Source: Sessilibacter corallicola (GTDB taxonomy: Bacteria; Pseudomonadota; Gammaproteobacteria; Pseudomonadales; Cellvibrionaceae). Taken from it: a stretch of DNA of 64,000 nucleotides. Location of the stretch: NCBI RefSeq assembly GCF_021290925.1, contig NZ_JAJSLX010000002.1:337001-401000 (forward strand). Reading direction: 5' to 3'. The notes beneath the pieces are model-generated. The model worked only from the letters and a program-made list of their open reading frames with translations. It did not search any database and was not told where the DNA came from. The position numbers were made by a program, and so were the translations under genes. Of the stretch, positions 36,556-43,771 are shown piece by piece (the first letter of the stretch is position 1; each line of letters opens with the position of its first letter).

Positions 36556-38646
36556 TTAAATAACTTCAACCGCCGTTGCCGGAATTAAGGCTTCAGCTTT
36601 TTTACGTTTAGCCTGCTTTCTTATTTTCACTTTTTGCGGTGGGCATAGGTCATCGTTGTTGTGATAAACAATACACTCCAAACATTGAATGCATTCTTTG
36701 TAGTCAATCTCGCCTGACTGTTTAATCGCCTTGATTTCACATTTGTGATAACACAACGTACAAGGCGTGCCACATTCTGAACGACGTTTTAACCATTTGA
36801 CCGGATGAAACCAACCTAAAACTGCCAAGCCCGCACCCAGTGGACAAACGTAACGGCAGTAAAATTTGTGAATAAATAATCCACAGCCCAATAGGAAAAT
36901 TGCGTAAACCACAAACGGCCAAGTTCGAACAAAGTGCAGTGTTATTGAGGTTTTAAACGGTTCTACTTCTGACCACACTTCGGCAACTTCAACCGAATAA
37001 AAAGACGTTAACACGAGGCCAATTAAAATTGCGTACTTCATCCAGGTAAGTTTGTTATGCAATGCTGGTTTAACGCGGTATTGTTTGATTTTTAATTTCT
37101 TGGCAAACCAGCTGACCATTTCTTGTAGTACGCCAAATGGGCACAGCCATCCACAGAACAAGCCGCGACCGACAATGAATAAACTGATGAATACGTACAG
37201 CCACAAGATGAAAATAATTGGGTCCATTAAATAGGTTTCTAAATTAAACCCTTGTGTGAACGATTGTAATATCGGGTAGATATTCACGATTGATAGCTGG
37301 CCTTGTGCGTACCAACCAATATAAATCAGCGTAAAGGTTAAAAATCCCCAGCGAATTGCGTGAAATCTTTTCGGATTTTTAACAAGTTGGTGTTGGCGAG
37401 CGAAAATAACCGTGAGTGCAGCGAGTGATATCAGCAACACAATAATCTGAAAACGCTTGCTCTCCCAAAGACCAACCCAAAGTGGTTGTTCGGAAAAACC
37501 GTCGCTGATAATTTCAATTTCATCAAAGAATTTTTTAGGCAATGAATAATTGGCCATAAATTGATAATTCTCGACGGTATATAAAACTGGATTACCCGCA
37601 GAAATATTGAGCAACAAATTCCACTCACTGGCGGGATTAAATCCGGTTTGCGGTTTAATGCTGAATACTTTTACATCGCTTGCGTCATTGAGAATGCTTG
37701 TTTGTGGATCAAACACATCGAAAAAGTTGAGGTCTCGAATTTCAATGGGGAAACCTCTTTGATCTATCGAGACACGATCGGGAACAGAGGCAGGGACAAA
37801 ATCTAGATCGATAAAGGAATAATCACCGTTTGATAACAGTACGACAGCGTGTTCGTCGGGCTCCAAGGTTTTTTGCAAGCGTTCAAAATCAGAATCCCCT
37901 AATAGTGCCCGACCAATAGAGGGAATATTCAAATAACCGAATTTTAAATCAACTGCGTGCTCGCACTCAGGACACGCATTTTGTCGATAATCGTATAAGT
38001 GTGTTTGGATTTCAGATTCGGTTAATCGTAAATTTTGTAAATAATTTTCTTCTTGTAATTGTTCTAATGACAGCTGTTCGTAATATTCGGATTTTACTTT
38101 GACATCCGCAGGTGCTTCAAACCCAGACAATTTTTGTCGGGCAACTGCCAGCGCTGAAAGTACAATGGATTGATTTATCACCACAACCGAAACCGTTGCC
38201 TTTGTGATGCCGTCAATATAAGTACCCGTGGTAGAGGTGCCTGAGCCGACTTTAACGTTATCGCGAATGCCGAGGCCTTCGTATTGTCTGATGAAATCAA
38301 TCAGTGGTTTTTCGCCAAGCCCATGCAAGAATATGGGTTCTCTGTGTTCGATTAATTCTACGCCAGTAAATTGACCGTCTAAATCTAAACCGACCAACAT
38401 ATCGACGGGTTCGCCAGAAAATGCGGGAATAGTAACGTAATCTATTGAATGAAAAACGTAACCGATTTTATCGAACGCTTGATAAACCGGCCATACCGGC
38501 GGATTGGATTCTTTTTCGCCAATTGAAGTTGCTTGGGGAAAAATTCGTTCCCAGCCTTTTGGGCTTGAAGTATCTGAAAAGGAGTTAGATGAAAATAAAC
38601 AGCATAAAATAACTGCCGCTAATACACGGAACAACATAACCAACAC
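36556..38646 (-). CDS. NosR/NirI-like FMN-binding, 4Fe-4S membrane protein
   Basis: 696 residues. Signal peptide 1-24, periplasmic FMN-binding domain (about 75-180) whose ITKATVSVVVINQSI segment carries the Thr expected to be flavinylated, a further periplasmic region (about 180-390), then about five membrane helices (first near 397-415) and a polyferredoxin part. Cys motifs: FCGWLCPFG, YCRYVCPLG, CGTPCTLCYHKC and CIQCLECIVYHNNDDLCPP, enough for two 4Fe-4S clusters plus the membrane CP motifs. In denitrifiers NosR feeds electrons to nitrous oxide reductase; no nos gene is here. Its neighbours are PedF and ExaA, so it may instead serve alcohol oxidation, an inference. Confidence 0.88.
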   Translation of the reverse strand: MLVMLFRVLAAVILCCLFSSNSFSDTSSPKGWERIFPQATSIGEKESNPPVWPVYQAFDKIGYVFHSIDYVTIPAFSGEPVDMLVGLDLDGQFTGVELIEHREPIFLHGLGEKPLIDFIRQYEGLGIRDNVKVGSGTSTTGTYIDGITKATVSVVVINQSIVLSALAVARQKLSGFEAPADVKVKSEYYEQLSLEQLQEENYLQNLRLTESEIQTHLYDYRQNACPECEHAVDLKFGYLNIPSIGRALLGDSDFERLQKTLEPDEHAVVLLSNGDYSFIDLDFVPASVPDRVSIDQRGFPIEIRDLNFFDVFDPQTSILNDASDVKVFSIKPQTGFNPASEWNLLLNISAGNPVLYTVENYQFMANYSLPKKFFDEIEIISDGFSEQPLWVGLWESKRFQIIVLLISLAALTVIFARQHQLVKNPKRFHAIRWGFLTFTLIYIGWYAQGQLSIVNIYPILQSFTQGFNLETYLMDPIIFILWLYVFISLFIVGRGLFCGWLCPFGVLQEMVSWFAKKLKIKQYRVKPALHNKLTWMKYAILIGLVLTSFYSVEVAEVWSEVEPFKTSITLHFVRTWPFVVYAIFLLGCGLFIHKFYCRYVCPLGAGLAVLGWFHPVKWLKRRSECGTPCTLCYHKCEIKAIKQSGEIDYKECIQCLECIVYHNNDDLCPPQKVKIRKQAKRKKAEALIPATAVEVI

Positions 38647-38686
38647 CTGAATTATTATTATTTAAAGTAGAGGTTCTAGCGCGTTG

Positions 38687-38714
38687 AAAAAAAAGGGCCT
38701 CGAATGAGGCCCTT
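38687..38714 (-). terminator. Terminator of pedF
   Basis: On the minus strand AAGGGCCTC pairs with GAGGCCCTT across a 4-base loop and is followed by a long T run (A run 38687-38692 on +). It separates pedF from the NosR-like gene, whose own promoter must lie within the 40 bases that follow or rely on read-through. Confidence 0.88.
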
Positions 38715-38728
38715 AAAGCAGTTTTGAA

Positions 38729-39166
38729 CTACACATTCGGGTCGTATTGAGTTTCTAACCAAGCTCGGATAGCCCAAAGAGCTTCCTGAGTTAAGATACC
38801 TTCAAACGCTGGCATGTAAGGGATACCGTTTCGTGTTGCACCGTTGCGAACACGGTAAGTGAACCACTCATCGCCGTCGAGTCCAGGCTCCAACGCGCGG
38901 AGGTCTGGAGCAATACCGCCAGATTTAGCTTCTAAACCGTGGCAGCGAGCGCAGTTTTGGTTGTAAGCACCTGCGCCAAGTTCAATGGCTTTTTCATTGC
39001 CTGAATAAGGGTTTTCTTCTCGCCACTCTTCACCAAGTTGTTCAAGTTCTGAAGTGTCAACGGCTTGTGGGACCACATCACCGTGGGCGAAAGCTAACTG
39101 ACCGCATACTAGAAAAGAAATGCCAACTAGAGAACTGCGTAGACGTTTAAATTTAAAATCCATCAT
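38729..39166 (-). CDS. pedF: Cytochrome c-550 PedF
   Basis: 145 residues. Signal peptide ends near AFAHG (about 28). A single haem site CARCH lies near residue 72, and the distal Met is in GIPYMPAFEG. The stretch GAGAYNQNCARCHGLEAKSG GIAPDLR pattern and the start HGDVVPQAVDTSELEQLGEE are characteristic of PedF/ExaB-associated cytochromes that accept electrons from PQQ ethanol dehydrogenase in the periplasm. It is divergent from exaA across 589 bases. GAGAGGAAGAC precedes the ATG. Confidence 0.92.
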   Translation of the reverse strand: MMDFKFKRLRSSLVGISFLVCGQLAFAHGDVVPQAVDTSELEQLGEEWREENPYSGNEKAIELGAGAYNQNCARCHGLEAKSGGIAPDLRALEPGLDGDEWFTYRVRNGATRNGIPYMPAFEGILTQEALWAIRAWLETQYDPNV

Positions 39167-39240
39167 AGTCTTCCTCTCAAGAGGTTATTATTTAATTTTA
39201 AGTGTACGCTTAATTTAAAGCACTGAGCCCACATTTTTGA

Positions 39241-39262
39241 ACATTTTCAATTATTATTGTTC
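39241..39262. promoter_or_regulatory. Motif shared with the regulator gene upstream region
   Basis: ACATTTTCAATTATTATTGT TC here closely matches ACAATTTTCAATTATTGTTC at 42811-42830, upstream of the ErbR-type gene. Both lie in non-coding DNA of the alcohol-oxidation region and might be a common operator. Confidence 0.35.
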
Positions 39263-39287
39263 CGTTCTAAAATAATTGTCTGGACGT

Positions 39288-39378
39288 GATTAATAACTGA
39301 TTAATAACTGTTAGTAGCGTTCAAAACTTTTAATTTATCCGACTTTCACAGTGTACCAAATGTGTTGTTATACCAAAT
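39288..39378. promoter_or_regulatory. Direct repeats between pedF and exaA
   Basis: GATTAATAACT occurs twice in exact tandem (39288-39298, 39299-39309), and TACCAAAT occurs twice 17 bases apart (39354-39361, 39371-39378). They sit in the divergent pedF/exaA promoter region and are candidate ErbR binding sites. The rest of the 39167-39755 gap is AT-rich without a gene. Confidence 0.4.
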
Positions 39379-39755
39379 ATTACTAAGTAAGGAAAAAATT
39401 GGTTAATTGGTGGCAGAAAAAAACATTCCGGTTAGTGATAGCAAAAAGTGGCAATTTTATCCCACCCAAGAACTAATACTTAGTGATGAATAAATAGGTG
39501 CTTAATGGGTATTTTAACGCACTGGGCCGTGAGTTAGTTTTTATCACGCTAGGTTGGAAATAATTTTTGAGCTGTACTTTCACTGAAAATATACCGTTTT
39601 TTGTTGAATGCTTGGTAAATTCTTTTCTGACAGTGCAAACTAAAAAAATTAATTATATTAAATGTAGTAATTGTAGTATTTGCATTAGAGCAACACCTAC
39701 AAATACATCCTTCTATTTTTCCGATTTTCTTATAAATTATAATAAGGAGAATTGT

Positions 39756-41651
39756 ATGAAACCCATCAGCGAGCGGCAATTTCGCTACACCAAGTTATCA
39801 TCTACCTTACAAAAAATCGCTCTAGGGAGCATCGCCGGAGTAGCCTTGACCGCACTGTCATTGGGTGCAACCGCCGGTGAAGTGACCTGGAAAGACATCG
39901 CCAACGATCACAAAACCACCGATGACGTTCTCCAGTACGGTATGGGCGTTAACGCTCAGCGTTACAGCCCTCTAAAACAAGTTAATACAAAAACAGTTAA
40001 ACAATTAGTTCCTGCGTGGTCTTGGTCATTCGGTGACGAGAAGCAACGCGGTCAGGAAACTCAAGCAGTTGTTCACGACGGCGTTATTTACGTGACAGCT
40101 TCCTACTCACGTGTATTTGCGCTAGACGCGAAATCTGGTAAGCAACTTTGGAGCTACTCACACCGTCTACCAGAAGACATTCGTCCATGTTGTGACGTTG
40201 TAAACCGTGGTGTTGCTATCTACGGCGACAAAGTATTCTTCGGTACGCTAGACGCACGTGTTGTTGCGTTAAATAAAAACACCGGTAAGCGTGTTTGGAA
40301 CAAAAAATTCGGCGATCACAAAGCTGGTTACACCATGACTGGTGCGCCGACCATCGTTAAAGACCAAAAAACTGGTCGTGTGATGGTTATTCACGGATCT
40401 TCCGGTGATGAGTTCGGTGTTGTCGGTCGTTTGTTCGCCCGTGACCCAGACACTGGTGAAGAGATCTGGATGCGTCCTTTCGTTGAAGGCCACATGGGTC
40501 GTCTAAACGGTAAAGAAAGCACGCCAACCGGTGACATCAACGCACCTTCATGGCCGCGTGATGAAAACGGTGAGCTTGTTGAAGCATGGCACCACGGCGG
40601 TGGCGCTCCATGGCAAAGTGCGAGCTTCGATATCGAAAACAACACCATCATCATTGGTGCTGGTAACCCAGCTCCTTGGAATGGTTGGGCGCGTACCGCT
40701 AAAGACGGTAACCCAGCAGACTACGACAGCCTATACACTTCTGGCCAAGTAGGTGTTGATCCAACCACTGGTGAAGTTAAGTGGTTCTACCAGCACACGC
40801 CTAACGACGCATGGGATTTCTCTGGTAACAACGAACTTGTATTGTTCGAATACAAAGAGAAAGGCAAAAAAGTTAAAGCGACTGCTCACGCAGACCGTAA
40901 TGGCTTCTTCTACGTTGTTAACCGTGAAAACGGTGAATTCATCCGTGCATTCCCATTCGTTGATAACATCACTTGGGCAACTCACATCGATCCAAAAACT
41001 GGTCGCCCGGTTGAAGTTGAAGGTCAACGTCCTCCTAAGCCAGAACCCGGTGAAAAACGCGGTAAGGCCATTGAAGTTTCTCCGCCATTCCTAGGTGGTA
41101 AAAACTGGAACCCAATGGCGTACAGCAAAGACACTGGTCTTTTCTACATTGGTGCTAACCACTGGAAAGAAGATTACTGGACTGAAGAAGTACACTACAA
41201 GAAAGGTTCTGCCTACTTAGGTCAGGGCTTCCGTATCAAGCGTATGTACGACGATCACGTTGGTATCTTGCGTGCAATGAACCCAATCACGGGTGATGTT
41301 GCTTGGGAGCACAAAGAGCGTCTACCTCTATGGGCAGGTGTTTTAGCAACCAAAGGTAACCTAGTGTTCACCGGTACTGGTGACGGTTACTTCAAAGCGT
41401 TCAACGCCAAAACTGGTGAAGAGCTTTGGAGCTTCCAAACTGGTTCAGGTATCGTTTCTTCTCCTGTAACTTGGGAGCAAGACGGTGAGCAGTACATCGG
41501 TGTAGCTTCTGGTTACGGTGGTGCTGTACCTCTTTGGGGTGGTGACATGGCTGAGTTAACTAAGCCTGTTCCTCAAGGTGGCTCTTTCTGGGTGTTCAAG
41601 ATTCCTTCTTGGGCGCTAGAAGGTGAAGGTGCAAAAGTAGCTGGTAACTAA
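39756..41651 (+). CDS. exaA: PQQ-dependent ethanol dehydrogenase (ExaA/PedE)
   Basis: 631 residues from ATG 39756 (AAGGAGAATTGT just before); the frame stays open back to 39567 without support. Signal peptide about 1-41. It oxidises primary alcohols in the periplasm with PQQ and passes electrons to PedF. Visible: adjacent-Cys disulfide IRPCCDVVNRG, the catalytic Asp in PNDAWDFSGNNELVLF, and eight-bladed propeller repeats (GYFKAFNAKTGEELWSFQTG). The residue two after the catalytic Asp is Ser, not Asp, so this is the calcium-type enzyme, not a lanthanide one. Nearly identical in pattern to P. aeruginosa ExaA. Codon use is strongly biased, as in very highly expressed genes. Confidence 0.96.
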   Translation: MKPISERQFRYTKLSSTLQKIALGSIAGVALTALSLGATAGEVTWKDIANDHKTTDDVLQYGMGVNAQRYSPLKQVNTKTVKQLVPAWSWSFGDEKQRGQETQAVVHDGVIYVTASYSRVFALDAKSGKQLWSYSHRLPEDIRPCCDVVNRGVAIYGDKVFFGTLDARVVALNKNTGKRVWNKKFGDHKAGYTMTGAPTIVKDQKTGRVMVIHGSSGDEFGVVGRLFARDPDTGEEIWMRPFVEGHMGRLNGKESTPTGDINAPSWPRDENGELVEAWHHGGGAPWQSASFDIENNTIIIGAGNPAPWNGWARTAKDGNPADYDSLYTSGQVGVDPTTGEVKWFYQHTPNDAWDFSGNNELVLFEYKEKGKKVKATAHADRNGFFYVVNRENGEFIRAFPFVDNITWATHIDPKTGRPVEVEGQRPPKPEPGEKRGKAIEVSPPFLGGKNWNPMAYSKDTGLFYIGANHWKEDYWTEEVHYKKGSAYLGQGFRIKRMYDDHVGILRAMNPITGDVAWEHKERLPLWAGVLATKGNLVFTGTGDGYFKAFNAKTGEELWSFQTGSGIVSSPVTWEQDGEQYIGVASGYGGAVPLWGGDMAELTKPVPQGGSFWVFKIPSWALEGEGAKVAGN

Positions 41652-41670
41652 TCGTTATTCAGTAGTATGA

Positions 41671-41696
41671 AAAACAGGCCGTCATGGCCTGTTTTT
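41671..41696 (+). terminator. Terminator of exaA
   Basis: AAAACAGGCC and GGCCTGTTTT pair around GTCAT and end in a T run. Confidence 0.92.
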
Positions 41697-41910
41697 CGTC
41701 TGGGGCTAAAAACTAAAAAGGAATTTCTGATGAATTCATCCTGAATTTAATCAGAGAGCAGAAATTGGGAAGACAATTTCAATTCCTCAATTGTTTCAAC
41801 AACTGAACGTTTTCGAAATAGCCGACACACTTTTGTGTCGAGGGAAACTCTGGCTCACTCAGAATTTCCTTGAATAATTAAAAGAATAAATACTCAAAAA
41901 GGAAGCCAGT

Positions 41911-42525
41911 ATGGCCATCATTCGAAAAATTACGACCTTTGCGCTTTGTGGTGTTTTATCTGCGTTTTCAATTCAAAGCATGGCTGAAGATGAACAGCAG
42001 AGCACATCTGAATTTCCAACTATCAACGGTTGTGAAATTAAGCCAGAGACTGTTTGTAAAAAAGTGAACTTAAAAAATGCCGATTTACGCCATGCGAAAC
42101 TGCATAACGCGGATTTATCTGGCGCTGATTTACGTGGTGCTGATCTAGCAAGAGCGGATATACGTCACGCCGATTTACGCGGTGCTGATTTACGCGGCGC
42201 TAATATGGAATCTGTTCAGGCGTGGGCTGCGTTTTTGCAAGGTGCCAAATTAGATAAAGCGAATTTGCAGGGCGCTAACCTAAATTTCGCTCGTCTCTCA
42301 GGCGCTCATTTAATCGACGCTAATTTACGCAGCGCTAATCTTGAAGCCGCTTGGTTGCCAAAGGCAAACATGACCGGTGCTATTTTAAAAAATGCGAACT
42401 TACAAGAAGCTAAGTTCTACAACGCGAATTTTACCAACGCTGAACTTGAAGGTGCGCGCTTCCCTTACGCCATCTTCCAAGAAGCGATTATGGAAGGCTG
42501 CGAGCACTGCCCGCACGATTGGTAA
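41911..42525 (+). CDS. Exported pentapeptide-repeat protein
   Basis: 204 residues. Signal peptide 1-25 (SIQSMA cleavage). From about residue 48 to 195 it consists of pentapeptide repeats A(D/N)Lxx (ADLRHAKLHNADLSGADLRG and so on), predicted to form a right-handed quadrilateral beta helix. Cys residues flank the repeats (NGCEIKPETVCKK and EGCEHCPHDW), possibly disulfides. AAAAAGGAAG precedes the ATG. Pentapeptide-repeat genes occur next to PQQ alcohol dehydrogenase genes in Pseudomonas as well, so a role linked to ExaA is plausible; no activity is known to me. Confidence 0.88.
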   Translation: MAIIRKITTFALCGVLSAFSIQSMAEDEQQSTSEFPTINGCEIKPETVCKKVNLKNADLRHAKLHNADLSGADLRGADLARADIRHADLRGADLRGANMESVQAWAAFLQGAKLDKANLQGANLNFARLSGAHLIDANLRSANLEAAWLPKANMTGAILKNANLQEAKFYNANFTNAELEGARFPYAIFQEAIMEGCEHCPHDW

Positions 42526-42532
42526 AATTGAT

Positions 42533-42560
42533 CTCGCATGGTTGATTTTCAATCATGCGA
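42533..42560 (+). terminator. Hairpin terminator after pentapeptide-repeat gene
   Basis: TCGCATGGTTGA and TCAATCATGCGA form a 12-bp stem (one G-T pair) with a TTT loop, 7 bases after the stop; a loose T-rich stretch follows. Confidence 0.65.
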
Positions 42561-42984
42561 ATACTTGTTTGTTTCGAATCCCTATCTTCCAAAAAGTAGT
42601 TGATTGACGCTGGTTTTTCTCAAGGTTTAGAGGTAAGGCGACAGGGTTTGTAGAGCCTTAGAGCCAGCTCAGCGACTATGAGTCTGCTTTTGACTAAAGC
42701 ATCGACTAAAGTCTAACTTCCTGTCATCATTAAATTCATCTCTTGTAGATATTTCTTTTATAATAATTTATTTTCTTATAAAGTTTTTATTTAAAACTTG
42801 TAACAGTGCTACAATTTTCAATTATTGTTCGACTTTTAGACGCAAGTCATTGATCTGTTACATTTGTAGGAATTGATTATTCGAATTAATATGAGACACT
42901 GCCTGTTACATTTTAACGCTCATGCGTTTCTATCGGTGGTAAAATCAAAAGTGTGTTCGAATAATAATAAATAGCGACCTGACT
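42561..42984. other. Intergenic region upstream of erbR
   Basis: No gene. Holds the shared motif at 42811-42830 and AT-rich promoter-like sequence near 42760-42800. Nothing else recognised. Confidence 0.45.
42811..42830. promoter_or_regulatory. Second copy of the shared motif
   Basis: ACAATTTTCAATTATTGTTC, nearly the same as 39241-39262 in the pedF/exaA region; the other copy has an extra ATT and lacks one A. It lies about 155 bases upstream of the erbR start. Confidence 0.35.
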
Positions 42985-43629
42985 ATGTATAAAATCCTTA
43001 TTGCTGATGATCATCCGTTATTTCGATTCGCAATCGCCTCTGTATTGGAAAAGCAACTTGGTGAAGTAGAAACACTCTATAGTCACGACTTTGAATCAAC
43101 ATTAGAGGCCGCTGAAAATTGCCCAGAGTTAGATTTGATCCTGTTGGATTTAAATATGCCTGGCATGGAAGGGCTTAACGGCATTGTTCAGTTACGCAAT
43201 CGATTTGCCGCGACCCCAGTTGTTGTTGTTTCCGCCGAAGAAGGCAGAAGTGTGGTATTGCAGGCTATGACCTATGGCGCCGTTGGTTTTATTACTAAAT
43301 CAACTGACAGAGCGCAAATTGGCGAAGCGATCGAAAAAATTCTCGATGGTCAGGTTTACCTTCCACCAGATGTGATTCGCAACACCGACGAAAAGAAAAC
43401 CAGTGGTGATAAGCCGATAAAAATTGAGCCAGAATTACTTGCCAAGCTCAGTAAAAAAGAACTTCAAGTGTACGAAGTTATGGCCAAAGGTGGTTCTAAT
43501 AAACAAATTGCTTATGAGCTGAACATTGCTGAGGCTACGGTTAAATCTCATGTTTCGTCGATTTTACGTAAACTCAACGTAACCAACCGTGTTCAGGCGA
43601 TTCTACAATCATCCACTGACGCAAAATAA
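42985..43629 (+). CDS. erbR: LuxR-type response regulator, ErbR/ExaE-like
   Basis: 214 residues. Receiver at about 3-120: [20 protein letters not shown], Asp in [14 protein letters not shown], Lys in [16 protein letters not shown]. LuxR-type helix-turn-helix at about 150-210: [20 protein letters not shown] then [20 protein letters not shown]. In Pseudomonas, ErbR (AgmR) activates PQQ and ethanol oxidation genes. The name here rests on this similarity and on position beside exaA and the NahK kinase. Confidence 0.85.
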   Translation: MYKILIADDHPLFRFAIASVLEKQLGEVETLYSHDFESTLEAAENCPELDLILLDLNMPGMEGLNGIVQLRNRFAATPVVVVSAEEGRSVVLQAMTYGAVGFITKSTDRAQIGEAIEKILDGQVYLPPDVIRNTDEKKTSGDKPIKIEPELLAKLSKKELQVYEVMAKGGSNKQIAYELNIAEATVKSHVSSILRKLNVTNRVQAILQSSTDAK

Positions 43630-43747
43630 ATCGGCTATCTACCGTCCTATCGTCGTCCACTCTTTGCCAAAAAACCGCATTTTATTTGGCATTTTCTCCA
43701 TTCAATAATAAATATTCAGGTATTAGCTCGGACTTATGGGACGATGT

Positions 43748-43771
43748 GAAACCTAAGAATTTTTAGGTTTC
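43748..43771 (-). terminator. Hairpin overlapping nahK stop codon
   Basis: GAAACCTAA and TTAGGTTTC form a 9-bp stem; the first arm on the minus strand contains the nahK stop. No T run follows, so moderate support only. Confidence 0.45.

Noticed and set aside
36556-38646. True nitrous-oxide reductase regulator NosR
   Set aside because: No nos genes in the window and neighbours are alcohol-oxidation genes; kept as NosR-like only.
39756-41651. Lanthanide-dependent alcohol dehydrogenase (PedH/XoxF type)
   Set aside because: The residue two positions after the catalytic Asp is Ser (WDFSG), not the Asp required for lanthanide enzymes.
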